Of a DNA stretch of 64,000 nucleotides, positions 11,475 through 24,240 are shown in pieces. The first letter of the stretch is position 1, and each line of letters starts with the position of its first letter. Source of the stretch: Cucumis sativus (taxonomy: Eukaryota; Streptophyta; Magnoliopsida; Cucurbitales; Cucurbitaceae); NCBI RefSeq assembly GCF_000004075.3, contig NC_026657.2, positions 3,782,001 through 3,846,000 of the forward strand. The letters are read 5' to 3'. A program made the position numbers and the translations under genes. The notes beneath the pieces were generated by a model that was not told the DNA's origin, did not search any database, and saw only the letters and a program-made list of their open reading frames with translations.

Positions 11475-13560
11475 TTAAAGGCAAGAGGGAGGTAATTGTT
11501 GACCAGATGCAGAACCCTTAACATTATGACAAATGGAAGTTGTCTTCCCACCACCATTGAAAGTAAGGTTAATGTCTTGTAACACTATGCCTTGACATGG
11601 AAGAACTTGGCTGCATTCAAAATCTACTGCCACTGGTGTATTTGAACTCCCCGTTATGCCTTGATATCTCACATCTTTAATCTGCACCATTGATTTATTC
11701 TGCCAACCACAAAAACCATAATCTTTTGCTTTAGAATTCATATGTATACATTCGTTGTAATTTGCTATATATATAACACTAATGCTCTTAAATTATCTTA
11801 TACACTATACCATTTTATTTGGAGCGCAAGAGTCTGGACAATAACTTTGATCGATGATGATAGGGTTTTTGACATTGTTCATTTGGAGATTGAGAAATGT
11901 GACCTTGCTAACCATACTGGAATACGGAGACGACCATGATTTGATCCTCGCACCGTTGGATGTGCCAATGAATGTGGAGTCTCTTACTGTGACATCAAAG
12001 ACGTCTTCTTCGTTTGGGTTCTTTCCAAGGCTACCAATGCTAATTCCATGACCAGGACCACAATGAACGTTACTTATGTTGATCATTTTGCTTCCAGGAC
12101 CCAATGAGATGCAATCATCTCCAGTACCGATTGTCGAATGCATGATGTTTATACCACTTGACGTTGAAATGTGGATTCCATCTGTGTTGGGACTGTTTGC
12201 TGGAGCTACCACTGTAACGTTATCAAACGTCACATCACGAGATGCATGCACAGCAAAATGGAAGAATTTGCTGTCGAAGGAGCTTATGTTCTTGATACTT
12301 GCAGTATTGACATTATTGAATTTCATAGACTACATAGAATATCAAACCGTTATCTATTGCATTTAAAATAAATGTGAGAGATGATCGCATAATCTAGTTT
12401 AAAGTCAACAAAAACAAATACGGACTTCTTTCCAAATAAAGAAAACCAACTCTCAAAGTCTCAAACCCAAAACCAAAGTATTGAGAGCAATAATTCTCTA
12501 AAATTATAGAGTTGAATAGAAATTTGAGATAGAATGCTCTATAGAAACAAAAGTAAATGTAATATATTAGGCAAACTGTTAGTGAAAAATGCAACAGAAA
12601 GATGGAACTTACGATGGGACGGTTAAGAGAGTTGGAAGGCCAAGCAGAAGCACCACTGCCGGTCAAGCGACCCAAACCGTCGATGAACAAGTTGTTGACA
12701 TTTTCGATACTAAGCCAATGGTCGCCGATGGCAAATTGCTTATCAGAGGAAGCCAACAGTTCGCCATCAAGCTGTATACGAATGACGCCATGGCATGGAC
12801 CTTGAAGCAACAATGGCAGAACCAAGAACTTTCCTTGTGCTGGTATTAAAACAACCCCACCTCCATTATTTCCACAAGCTCCACTCCATGCACTGCTTAA
12901 TGCCTATATTTATACAAACAAATCAACTAATACCATTGTGATAGAATTTATTTATAAATATTTTCGACAATTTTACTTTTTATAATAATTCTCCAAATAT
13001 ATAGAGACGTATGGGACCATATTTTGATTTATATTTATTTTGTATATTACAAGTCCAATATTAAGAAGGCTTTTGTGTAAGTTTGGTGAAAAAGAACAAC
13101 TAATAATAGAGTAATAATACGTATTATGAATTAATTATACTTGCAAATAACTATTGAATGTATAGATTTGAAAACTGAGACCCATTTTGAAGAAAAAATA
13201 AAATTAGAAACCAACAAGAAACACATACATATATGTACACACAATTCTCCTTTTGTTTCTCAAAAACTTGAAAACAAGAACTACCTCTATATAACAATTC
13301 TTTATCATCATTAATTTGCAAATTACTACAAGATATGCCATTGATATAAATATTTAAGACTAGAAGATCAAAATCTTTTAAAAAATTTAAAGCATATTTA
13401 GTTTTATATTGAAAATAAAATTTTTTACCTTACTATTATCTGTTATTCCATCAGGTTTGGCACCAAATTGTATAATATTGAACACTTTAGATTGAGCATT
13501 ACAGTATTTAAAAATAGAGAGAAATAATATTATAATAGACATTAAAGAATTCAAACCCAT
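11475..13560 (-). CDS. Polygalacturonase (GH28), 388 aa, 4 exons, copy 2
   Basis: Tandem paralogue of the gene at 6052-7950 with the same predicted pectin-hydrolysing, secreted role. Exons (minus): 13429-13560, 12613-12903, 11811-12329, 11475-11699; 1167 bp. Exons 2 and 3 have exactly the lengths of copy 1 (291 and 519 bp); only exon 1 (15 bp shorter) and exon 4 (3 bp shorter) differ. The ATG chosen gives a clean signal peptide (MSIIILFLSIF, ending near NAQS); the frame reads on upstream but only into GTG. GH28 motifs are intact: NTDG (189-192), GDD (211-213), CGPGHG (231-236), RIK (269-271). The last is followed by SW where most family members, including copy 1, have TW. Both copies look functional. 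Confidence 0.93.
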
Positions 13561-13624
13561 TTTTCCCACTTTTTTTTCTTTCTAAAAAAATTATATCGTT
13601 GGTTTTTGGTCTCATTGTTTTTCA

Positions 13625-13632
13625 TATTTATA
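13625..13632 (-). promoter_or_regulatory. TATA box of PG copy 2
   Basis: TATAAATA on the minus strand, 65 bp upstream of the ATG, homologous to the box of copy 1. Upstream words such as ACCATTTTTGGTT and AATAAAA are shared between copies. Confidence 0.55.
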
Positions 13633-13770
13633 AGTTAATTTTAACAACCAAAAATGGAATAATTCTCAAAACTGAGTTGTTTTATTCTTTTATAGGTTTA
13701 TACATTCATTTATTGATTTTTTTGGACAAAAGTAGGTTAATTTATTTGATTAGGAAATCTGCAAACTGAT

Positions 13771-14654
13771 TTTATTTAAAACCATGACATTTTTACATCT
13801 ATGAGAATTTACACTTTTTAAAAAGAAAATTTTAGTCTTACCTTCCTCAATTTTTTTTTTTCATTAGTTTATTTTTAACATAATTGCGGGATTAGAGATC
13901 AAACCGATGGAAATGGTAGTTTATTCAATGAAATATATCCACAATTTTTATTTGGTTTTACGACATATTCATGAAAGATTATATAAGTAGTACAAAATTT
14001 TCTTTTTATCATATTGTTACAACTTACACTTATCATGTTGCAACGTATGCATGCATGAAACGATAATGTAAGTTGTCCTTGAATCGATCTATGGTTAAAG
14101 ACGGGTAGAAGAGTGTTGACATATTTAATTCTATTCTATAATATTCATAGATAATGGTGTATCTTTTAACAATATTTAAAATTGGTATATGTTTTTTTTA
14201 TAGAAAAGAAAACATTAAATTTCATTCTAACTTAATTATTATTGTGTTGTTAGCTGTGAATTGGATTGTGTTTTATGTTTTTCTATATAAGATATCAAAG
14301 TTGGTTATAACTTAATTATAATAGTTAGTGTTTGGAATATGTCCATTATTTTAGTCGTTTAAGTTATTATAATTTTATTTTTTAGGTGTAAATTATTATT
14401 TTTATTTGGATAAAAGTTAGTTAATACGGTAACAAAGAAAAAAAAAAGAATTAGAGAGACAAGTAATGAACAACATAACAAATAGTAAATATTGTAGTAA
14501 ATAAGGTCTTTGAATGAAGTATTGTAAAAAATCACAAATTTGACAAAATATTTACAAAATATAACAAAATTTTGGATTCTATCAATGATAGACATTGATA
14601 ATAGACACTGTTATATTTCTATCAGTGACATTCATAGACAGTAATAGAAGATCC
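13771..14654. other. Intergenic
   Basis: AT-rich. A stretch at 14570-14640 carries several TCTATCA/TGATAGA words in both orientations, a pattern common in short plant intergenic repeats. No gene seen. Confidence 0.5.
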
Positions 14655-15920
14655 GTACATTCGTGTAGGTGACATGTGAATGAGGGTATCATATGCAATG
14701 AGTTTGCATAAGATCGAACCACGAAATATTAACTACTAAATGTAACTTCGTTTATAACTAGTTAGATTTCTATTATGTCATTATTTCAATAAGAGATTGT
14801 TCTTTGATTTGTACGAGTGAGAGTTGTCAAATTACCAACTCAATATACTTATTATTAGGACAAGTAGATAAGTGTTCCTTTAAATGATGTCTCTAAAACT
14901 TGATCAAGGGGCCATATCCTTTCTATGGCACGAGAGAGTTTTCTGTTTAATGGTTGGACCATAAACATGTTGTTCATTAGAGAAGCACTGGTATTTAAGG
15001 ACTAAAAGTAACCTAGGGATAAAATAGTAATTTGACCCAGCGGGTGTTACAAATACTTGTGAAGGACTAACTTATTGTTATTGGTCTATATATGTGGACA
15101 CATAAATGTATCTATAGTAAGAACAGTTCAACTATGAGTTTTTAGTAAAGTGTACACATAGTTAACAAATATTGATTAATGTGGTTAATGAGTTTAGCCA
15201 ATTAATCTCATATCGTTGTACCTTCTAATCTGTAGGTCCATTAGGTCCCTTTCTTAGCTCGTAAAGGGTAATGAGATTTATTTATATTGGTTGTAATTTG
15301 AAATGTTCAAATTTACTTTAGAAATTAATATAATGCATGGTAATACATTATAATATAAAGTTTATATTTTAATTAAACTTTATTGTAAAATTAATTTTGG
15401 ATATGATTCAAAATTAATTTATGAAAGATAAAATATTTGAATGAGTTGAAATATTAATTTAATATGAATTGGATTCATATCAAAATTATTAATTATGTGA
15501 GAAATTTATATTTGAATATGATTCATATTTGAATTATCTTAGATATAAGATATTTAATTTAACTCTAAATTAATTAATAATTTAGTTTAATTTGATTTAA
15601 ATGGTGTCTAGCCTTTTATCCCTTCAAGTATATCATCAACATAACAACAATGAGAAACAAATATTCGATGATAGACATATATCAACAATAAACCACGATC
15701 TTTGTTAAGTTCATCGATGATAAATATTGGTAATTGACAAGTCTATCCAAGTATATACTAATAGACCCCATGTAGTGATATCTATTATTAAGTAGAGAAG
15801 ATGTAAAATTGTACTAGAGATGATACGATAACTTTACGTGACCTAGAGGCCCACTATAAATAATGAGGACTAAAATGCAATTATAAACAATGGTAATTAA
15901 GGGATACATTTTTAAAATAT

Positions 15921-16002
15921 CGTCGCCTGAGAGATTCGAACTCTCGCGGGGAAACCCCATGTACTTAGCAGGCACACGCCTTAACCACTCGGCCAAAGCG
16001 AC
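15921..16002 (-). tRNA. tRNA-Ser (GCU)
   Basis: 82-nt class II tRNA on the minus strand. The acceptor stem GTCGCTT pairs with AGGCGAC, with discriminator G. The anticodon loop CTGCTAA gives GCU (plus-strand 15967-15969). The long variable arm has a GGGG/CCCC stem as required for Ser, and the T arm contains TTCGAAT. The A box (TGGCCGAGTGG) and B box are intact, and a TTTT run follows just past the 3' end as a Pol III terminator. No intron. It reads AGC/AGU codons. Confidence 0.95.
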
Positions 16003-16164
16003 TTGTTTAATATAAGAAAAAATGAACATACATGACACGTACATACAAATCTACATGTGTTCATTACACATATATATTATTCATAATAAAAACAATGATC
16101 TAAAGATGCAACTATAGACTAAATTTAAAGATAAAAAAAGAATTACTATACATTTTAAAACTAT

Positions 16165-16233
16165 TGTCGACTGAAAGATTCAAGGAAAACCTATGTACTT
16201 AGCAGACACACGCTTTAACCTAGTTAAAGCGAC
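16165..16233 (-). pseudogene. Decayed tRNA-Ser (GCU) copy
   Basis: Clearly homologous to the intact copies (GTACTTAGCAG core and AAGCGAC end survive), but about 13 nt short. It has lost part of the T arm and variable arm and has changes in the D arm, so it cannot fold as a tRNA. The tail that follows is shared with the intact copy at 17771. Confidence 0.85.
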
Positions 16234-17620
16234 ATATTTAATACAAAAAATTATTTTAAATATTTAGCCTAATTAAGATTATTGAATTATTATAAAATTT
16301 GAAGGAAAATTATTGTATATGAAAAAAGTGTTGAAATATTTACAAGAACATCACTTGACTCGTCAAACTTAGATTCAAGAGATGAATGCATTAATACATT
16401 GGACATTCTGGTGTTTCACCTATGTTCTTTCCTTTTGTGCAATTATAATAAAGAGGGTAAAAGTCATTCCACTTTGGAAAAAGAAAAATATAACAATAAG
16501 ATTTTCATGTACCTATGCGACGTCGTCAATAATTTTGGCTCACTTTGTATTTGATACAAATGCAATGATTCAACGCATTTGTGTAGGTGACATGTGAATG
16601 AGGGTATCCTATACAATGAGTTTAATCACTAGATGTAACTTCATTTATAACTCGTTAGATTTCTATTTTATCATTATTTCAATAAGAGATTGTCCTTTGA
16701 TTTGTACGGGTGAGGGTGGTCAAATTACCAACTCAATATGCTTATCATTTTGGGGATAAAACCGAGTGGAGAGTTGAAAACATACTCACACAATATGGAA
16801 TTCACTCATTCTCAACTTTAGGACAAGCAAATAAGTGTTTCCTTAAATGGTGTCTCCAAAACTTGATCAAATGGCTCTACCCTCTCTATGGCACGAGAGG
16901 GTTTTATGTTTAATGGTTGGACTATAAATAGGTTGTTCATTAGAGAAACATTAGTATTTAAGATCTAGAAATAACCTAGAGGTAAAACAGTAATTTGACT
17001 CAGCTAGTGTTACAAACACTTATGAATGACTAACTTATTGTTATTGGTCTATATCTGTGGACACAAATTCTACAGTGAGAAGAGTTCAGCTGTGAGTCTT
17101 TAGTGGAGCGTACACACAATTAACGAATATTGATTCATGTGGTTAATGTGTTTAACCAATTAATAGCATATCGTTGTACATTCTGATATGAGGTCCATTA
17201 AATCCATTTCTTAGCTCGTAAAGGGTAATGAGATTTATTTATATTGGTTGTAATTTGAAATGTTCAAATTTACTTTGGAAATTAATATAATATATGGTGA
17301 TACATTCTAATATAAGTTTATATTTTAATTAAACTTTATTATAAAATAATTTTGGATATGATTCAAAAAAATATGAGAGAGAAAATATTTGAATATGATT
17401 CAAATTTAAATTAAGTTAAATGTAAGATATTTAATTTAACTATAAATTAATTTAAGAATTAATTAATAATTTAGTTTTATTTTATTTAATTAAATTAATT
17501 TAAAACTATAAGATATTTTAAAGATATTCATTGAATATATTTAAATAAAATAATAATTAAATATGATTTAAATAAAATATTAATTAAATATGATTTAAAT
17601 AAAATGTTAATTAAATATTT

Positions 17621-17669
17621 CGTGCATGAGATATTCGAACCCTCTCGAAAATCCCTATGGCCACGCGAC
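17621..17669 (-). pseudogene. Remnant of tRNA-Ser (GCU)
   Basis: About 49 nt are left. The T-arm end (ATTCGAAC) and the acceptor end with GGCC...GCGAC are recognisable, while the anticodon region is deleted. It occupies the position in unit 2 that corresponds to the intact tRNA of unit 1. Confidence 0.75.
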
Positions 17670-17770
17670 ATGTTTAACAAAAATAATTTTGATTAAAAAC
17701 CAATAGTCTAAGATGAAACTATAGACTAAATTTTAGAGATTAAAATTATTATTATAAATTTAAAAAGCTT

Positions 17771-17852
17771 CGTCGCCTGAGAGATTCGAACTCTCGCGGG
17801 AAAACCCCATGTACTTAGCAGGCACACGCCTTAACCACTCGGCCAAAGCGAC
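17771..17852 (-). tRNA. tRNA-Ser (GCU), second intact copy
   Basis: 82 nt, identical to the copy at 15921-16002 except for one base in the variable arm, where GGGG-TTT-CCCC becomes GGGG-TTTT-CCC. A TTTTT terminator follows within 10 nt of the 3' end. All paired stems and Pol III boxes are intact. Confidence 0.95.
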
Positions 17853-18145
17853 ATATTTAGTATTACGTTTTTCTAAAGATATTTAACCTAATTAAGACTA
17901 TTGAATTATTATAAAATTTGAAGGAAAAGATTATTGTAAATGAAAAAAGTGTTGAAATATTTACAAGAACATTACTTTGCTCATCAAACTTAGATTCAAG
18001 ATATAAGTGCATTAATACATTGGGCATCCTGGAGTTTCACCTATGTTCCTTCTTTTTGTGCAATTATAATAAATAGAGTAAAAGTCATTCCACTTTGAAA
18101 AAAGAAAAATATAAGAATAAGATTTTCATGTACCTATACGACGTC

Positions 18146-18984
18146 CTAACTTTTTAAGTTAAAAACTACTTTTCTTAATTCTTATTAAATATTATTTAAT
18201 TTTCAAGAAATATAAAGTTTTTGTGTGCTTCTAACAAAGATAAACACTCCTCTCCCTATATATATTTAATATTATTTAAATTTTAAAAAAAGTAAGGTTT
18301 TTATGTACTTCTACAAGAGCCCTACCGAAGGTAAACACGGCTCTCCTTTAAAAGTGTGTATAATTGAAGTTGAAAACTTAATTTTGGAGAACGAAAATAA
18401 ATAATACTTGAGCAAACAAGTATCAATAATACAGAAAATATGATGATTGAACATTTTTTATATATATAAAAACAAACAAATTAGATATGATTTCAAATTT
18501 TTTAGAAAAATGTAAAACTATTTTTTTAAAAAAATAATAAATAATTTGGACAGTTTGACTTGTGAGTGATCCTAAAAAAATATAATATCAGCGTAACACA
18601 TAAAAAAAACACAAAATATGCCAAAAAGAAAATGGCGTGAGAGTTGGTATTTCTAAACTCCTAGAACGGAAGGGCCTTCAAACTTATTTTAATGTTATTT
18701 TAATAATAACAAAAGAATTCTTCTGAGCAAGGATTTTTCATGTACATGCAGAGAGGAGTCGAAATTCCTCAAAGGTCATCACCACTCCATCATCAATTCT
18801 AGTCCTATAAGGTTGCAGTCCGGGCAGAAGGTTCGTAAGTGTCTAGAATACATGATGACATATAAAAAAAATGTACTAATAACATAGTACAAATATTCCA
18901 TATAATTCAAATAAAAAAAACAAATAATTAAGTTAACTAACAAATTCTAATAGAATAAGAATAAAAGATAAAAAATGTAACTGT
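18146..18984. other. Intergenic
   Basis: AT-rich, no supported gene. Two short related stretches (18180-18260 and 18265-18350) share words such as GTTTTTGTGTGCTTCTAACAA and AAACACTCCTCTCC. Confidence 0.45.
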
Positions 18985-19150
18985 TCGACTTTCTTATACA
19001 TTTTTTGGTCCTCAGTGGAGTCACTAAGCTGCCACAACGTGATCACAATGCGGAGCAACCGACGTTCTCATAGTTTAACCTTAAAATAAATAAGTTTGGA
19101 GTTGTCACCAACCATATTTAGAAGGTAGATTGGTCACTCATTTTATAAAT
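18985..19150. mobile_element. Possible fossil of plant LTR-retroelement leader
   Basis: Contains CAGTGGAGTCACTAAGCTG and GGAGTTGTCACCAACC, phrases I associate with the non-coding leader of plant Gypsy-type elements. No LTR pair or coding domain is visible, so it is at best a small old fragment. Assignment is from memory and weak. Confidence 0.25.
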
Positions 19151-19945
19151 AAAAACGTATTGGAATATTAAATTCAGATTTAGGCAATTCAAATTGAGTT
19201 TTTGTGGTGGAATAAATGTTTTGTAGACTTCATTTTTTAAAAAATTCATTTAAAACTAAATAGTTATCGCACTAGATGGTTGCGACTCAATATAAAATTC
19301 ATTATATTGAGAATTTATAATCCAAAATTTTGAATGAAAATTAGTAGATTATTTAAGAATTTGAGAAGCATTTAGAACACTTTTAAAAAGGAAAAATTGT
19401 TTTAAAGGGAAAATTATTGATAACATTAAAAAAAAAAAGTATATATAGCAAAAATTTACCTTATGTAATTACGATGGACTCATATGAATATTTATCTTCA
19501 TCTTAGGTATATATCTGGGTTGGACGATCGGTTATCACACATAAAAGATAAAATTGTGCTATATTTGTAATTAAGTTCACTCATGTTGCAATATTTAAAA
19601 ATATCCCTTTGAAAAATTATACTTCAAATAAAACAATCTTGATATTAACATATTTGAAAACAAAGAAGTACGATCACATGCATATATACACATATATATT
19701 TTCTAAAATTTAAACTTTTGATCTCTTGATCGATCACAATTGGATGATTTTAAAGGGGTGAGGAGAAAGACAAATGTGAATTTTTTGATATCTCTACATG
19801 CCCGTTGTTGTCATCCATCCAGTTGGACGGGTGTTGCAATATTGAATGGGTTAAGAGGTGAGGTGTTCTGATCGCCAACCATTGAAGTGTTTCATTGAGG
19901 CATTAGTTAATGCTCTTATGATCGTTGAGGTGTTACGAAACTTGT

Positions 19946-20300
19946 AACGCTCTAGGTCCAGAATTTAGAATTTGGATCCCCTGCAATCCCTACGATTTTG
20001 CAGCATCATTTTTGTCTTAAAAACTTATTAGAGTGAAAGTCGTCCCTACAAACCACCACGAGTCCTTTCTGCATGGTTTGTTCTCACTCACATGCATTCT
20101 AAGCAAATTCCCAGGAGGTCATCTAATATAGAATTGATTTCGAATATCAGAAAACACTTTTTCTTACAAAACTCTCTCAAAAACTTCTTCTCATTTTAGT
20201 TTTCAAGAAAAGTCATTCTGAGTGTTTGGTATTCAAATTAGTTTCGGTGCAGTTTCGATTGAGTACTTTGGTTGTTTTATCCTAGGGGCGATGTAGCAAT
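19946..20300. mobile_element. Possible LTR-like fossil fragment
   Basis: A more GC-balanced stretch starting near TGTAACGCTCTAGG, with AAATTCCCAGGAGGTCAT, a phrase that resembles the 5S-like segment found in some plant LTR/TRIM families such as Cassandra. Broken, old, no partner LTR identified in the window. Low confidence. Confidence 0.25.
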
Positions 20301-20624
20301 ACTAAGAATTGTTTACACTTCGAACAGAGCTGCCAAACGTCTTAAAGAGAGCATGTTCCACGCCTCAGCCTTTCATCTAACAATTTTATATTTTGTAGTT
20401 AAGCGTTCTGTCTAAACAACCACCAACCAAGCAATTTCTAGTCTAGGCGACCATCTTCCAGACATCATTCATCCAAGCGACTAATTCATCCGGCAACCAA
20501 GTTCCAATCATTTTATGATCTAGACGTGCAAAAACATAAATGCCTAATTGTTGCTTCACCACATTCTCCATCAAACGCATAAACTTTAATCATTAAGTTT
20601 GTCAATCTTTTTTTATGATTATCC

Positions 20625-20895
20625 TTTAGGTCTATGATCTTTTTGGATTATTTGTCTTTGGATTTGTTGATCTTCGATTGGATGGTTGGCCATAGGCTTG
20701 TTGATCAATTTGGATTTATCTTTAACTTGCTAATCAATTTGGATCAAAATCTTGCTTAACAATTAGTTTGGATTTATTATTGATCTTTGGATTGTTGGTT
20801 GATTTGGATCCACCACTAGTTTTGGTTGATCAGCTTGGATTAGCCTTTGATTTGTTGAATGGCTTGGATCAACCTCTAGCTTGTTGATTGGCTTA
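20625..20895. repeat. Degenerate minisatellite, TTGGAT/TTGTTGAT type
   Basis: Roughly ten diverged copies of a 25-35 bp unit built on GCTTGTTGATCAATTTGGAT. Boundaries are fuzzy. No coding signal. Confidence 0.65.
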
Positions 20896-21734
20896 GAGTA
20901 ACTTGTGAAATTTGCCTTGTGGTTCGAGAATATTGAACATTCAACTTATCAATCGATCGATTTGATCAATTTGTTGAAGTCTTTACTCATTTTTTATCTT
21001 TCAAGTCTATAAGCTTTTCTTTAGACTCTAACTCTTATAAACTTTAGGATTTTTTTTTAAAGTACAAGTTGGGCGTAAGGATTTGAATCTGAAATCTCTT
21101 AATTCTTAGTACATACATATGCTAATTGAGTTAAGCTCTTATTAGCTTATAAACCTTGTATCGACTAAAGACTCTAACTTTGTCTTCTTCTATGTGAATA
21201 ACAATAATGACTCGATTTATGACTTCTAAATGTCCTAAATAAAGGGTGATCTTCTCTATTTATAGAATTTTAGAAAATCTAATATAGACTTGAATTTGGA
21301 CTTGATTAACTTTGAACCCGATACCTCTAGTAAGTTTATTTTAAATTTGGCTCATTCCATTTTAGTAAGTCCCGAGCTAACCTAGCTTCTAAGCCAATGG
21401 ACATGTGACATAAGTGGGTCATTTTTTATGTCAACCTTCATGTCTTTAATTTTAAATTGGTTTGCCTCAAATTTATCCCTCAATACTTTAAATTAATATT
21501 TTGATCCTTTGTAATTGTGTTATCTTAACTATTTAATATAAAATTTTAACTAAATTATTTAATTCAATCGCTAAAAATAATTGATTGATTATTTTGAATA
21601 TTAATAATTAAATAATAAGGTTAATTAATGTTCAATACAAAAATAGTTCCAAGAATAATTATAAAAAAGACAGAAGACTGATATGATAATTATAATACCA
21701 AGAATCTAAAAAAATAAAGAAGCTTTTTTGAGAG
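20896..21734. other. Intergenic
   Basis: No gene. 21060-21150 read on the minus strand has GAGCTTAACTCAATTAGCA and GATTCAAATCC, faintly like A and B boxes of a tRNA-derived SINE, but too weak to call. Confidence 0.4.
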
Positions 21735-21817
21735 TGCAGGCTGTGGGGTTCGAACCCACGCGCACTTATGTGCAGAAGATCTTAAGTCTTCCCCCTTAAC
21801 CTCTCGGGCAAACCTGC
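21735..21817 (-). tRNA. tRNA-Leu (UAA)
   Basis: 83-nt class II tRNA on the minus strand. The acceptor GCAGGTT pairs with AGCCTGC (one G-T pair), discriminator A. The anticodon loop CTTAAGA gives UAA (plus 21783-21785). The variable arm is TGCACATAAGTGCG with a GCAC/GTGC stem, and the T arm is GTGGGTTCGAACCCCAC. A T-run about 20 nt past the 3' end could terminate Pol III. No intron. Confidence 0.95.
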
Positions 21818-24240
21818 TTTGTTTTCTCTTACCTTAATATTTTTTATTCCAATCTTCATATATCATTTACTCATTATTAATTTGAACCAATTGTATATTC
21901 AATATTAAACTCTTCCTTCAATCTAATCCCAAAACTTATTGTTATTTGCCTTATAGGTAGGTGTTGGGTCCTTTTCTTTTACAAGTTAGGGAGACCTCCA
22001 CAACCCCTATGAAAAACCTCTTCTACGCTAGCTTTCGCCTAAGACGAGGCATCAGGGCATTAGTCAACAAGTTGGCCAAATGACTTAATTGTCTTAATTT
22101 CCTTTAAATCTCATTTGGATCTCCCATACCTTATCTAAACATTTCGTATTCCAATTTAATTATGTTTTGGAATGATTTTGAAAAGAGATAAATAAATAAA
22201 TAAATAGAATCTAAACTTATTTTTAATAATTTAAAGTTTTAACTCGATGGTATGATGCGAATATACTAAATGGAATTTAAATTATTAATTGTATGTTTGG
22301 GACTTAAAATAGAATAGAAACCCATTAAGGCATTATTGGTTCTCTATAATTAGTTATGTAATAAAAAATTCATTTATTATTAAAATGAAAGAAAAAGGAC
22401 ATCCATAAATGGCACTCATGTCTTTGATTAATAATACTTAATTTATAGTAAAGAGTAGAGCAATTAATTAAAAGTTTTGAGAGTTGTGAAAGTCAAGAAA
22501 ACAAACATTTTGATTAAAATAAAAATAGAGTTATCTAAGTTTTGGGAAGTGATAAACAAAATTAGAGAAACAATAATAATAAAATAAAAAGTTATTTTGT
22601 GAAATTGGGTACCCACTTTGCTTCCATTCCTTGAGAAGTCAAGTATTGGTAATGAAAGCAATTTATGGTCCACCAATTAGATTCAAAACAAATCTATTGG
22701 GTCCCTCATCCTTTTATATTATTATTATTATTATTATTATTATTCTTTTTTTCACCCAAAAGACATTCTTACCCTTTCAAAAGTTTTTGGTGAATATATT
22801 TTCTCATTCAATTTGTGAACTACTTTTTTAATTAAAATAAATTAGTAAAAAAAACACATTTATCATTTTATTGAATTAATAATTTATAGGAAACCTTTTC
22901 TTGTAGTCTCTGAATTTGAAAGAATATATCTCTTTGTAACTTTTTTAAATGGTCTCTTTTTAAAATTTTATCTTTTAAAAGTTACTATCAAATTCTTTTG
23001 TTTATTGTTGAGAGGTTTATTAGTTTTACATTTAAGAAGCAATGGATTTTATCTATTCCACTTTATATCTTGCAATAATGAATCCTATAATCAATTACAT
23101 TTATATCACACCACAACTTCTAAATATCTTAGATTGAGAAAAATAAAAGAAGATGCCAAAGTTGAAAAATGAGATGTTATTGTATTTATTATAAGAGCAA
23201 AACAATATCTTAGTAGGTGCATTTTTAAATATTAAAATTTCATCCATGCATTTTCTTTTCATCTTGAAAATAATCATTTCAAGTTTTTCTTTTTCTACGA
23301 TTGTTTTAAAATTGATAACAATTTCCACGGTAGAAAAGACACATTGAAAAATATGTTGTACAATTGAATTGATAGAAAAATACTAATAAATACTATTTGT
23401 ATATATATATAAAAGAAAAACGAACATTGAAATAGATGGAGTAAATAATAATTTACTTAATCTTTTAAACATTATTGATTCTAAAAACGATTATGATGTT
23501 CTAATATCTAATTTGCTTGAACTCAAAATAATAATTATAATAAAGTTAAATTATAGAAAATATTTTTAGATTTTGCCTCTTGTTAAAAATTATTTCAATA
23601 TTCGGTAAAAGTTTTAAAATCATAGTTAATCGTTTTAAATTCTTTTTGACACTTGATTGATTGATGTGACGATAACTTAATAGAAAAAAAATGGTTACCT
23701 TATGTTGAGTCAACATGACATCGTTTTCATACTTAATTTTTTTTGTTTGAACTTTGAAATAAATTTTATTTCAAAACAATAAACAAAGTTTAGGAATATC
23801 ATGAGGGTTTGGTTTCTATAATAAGGTAATGATGCATTATATGTTAGATGTTGAAATTGGAATGTGTTATATATTTGCATTAAACAAAACGCAAACAACT
23901 TCCAAGATAAAAGGCATCGAATAAACATATTATCCCAAAAAAAGATCTTAATCACATGGGGAAAGAGAAAGAGAACAAAAAGGTGATGTCTTTGATTTGC
24001 ATTTAGTTACCACATTTAATCAAAAATGATTTTGAGACTAATTTGGGTGAAATCGGTTATTATAGGGTTAGATAGCGAGATTTGAAGATGAAGACGAGGA
24101 TGGTGACCCGTTTTTTCCATTGAAGAACAGAACAAACAGGTGTTACCCAAATTTGGTGAGTTGTAAAACAGAAAACAGCGAGTTTCCAAACATACCCATT
24201 TCTCTCTATTACCCATTTCACCAAATTTCATCTCTCAATA
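21818..24240. other. Intergenic between tRNA-Leu and fimbrin
   Basis: AT-rich with no supported gene. 21950-22090 is less AT-rich but unassigned. 24240-24480 likely holds the fimbrin 5' UTR start (C/T-rich, TTTCTCTCC-type). Confidence 0.5.
22717..22745. repeat. (TTA)n microsatellite
   Basis: About nine uninterrupted ATT/TTA units. Confidence 0.9.

Larger units (their letters stand above)
14655..16525. repeat. Duplicated block, unit 1 (contains tRNA-Ser pair)
   Basis: Unit 1 of a tandem duplication, with unit 2 at 16575-18145. Shared parts in order: a roughly 900-bp non-coding stretch beginning GTGTAGGTGACATGTGAATG, two tRNA-Ser positions, then a 290-bp tail (16235-16525 matches 17853-18145). 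Unit 1 has extra DNA at about 15600-15840. The non-coding stretch may be a dispersed repeat in its own right, possibly retroelement-derived; I cannot assign a family. Confidence 0.75.
16575..18145. repeat. Duplicated block, unit 2 (contains tRNA-Ser pair)
   Basis: Second copy of the 14655-16525 unit. The non-coding stretch runs to about 17480, followed by short AT-rich repeats of ATTAAATATGATTTAAATAAA (17540-17620), the two tRNA-Ser positions and the 290-bp tail. Confidence 0.75.

Noticed and set aside
15814-16044. Minus-strand open frame of 76 codons
   Set aside because: It reads through the tRNA-Ser gene; a chance frame.
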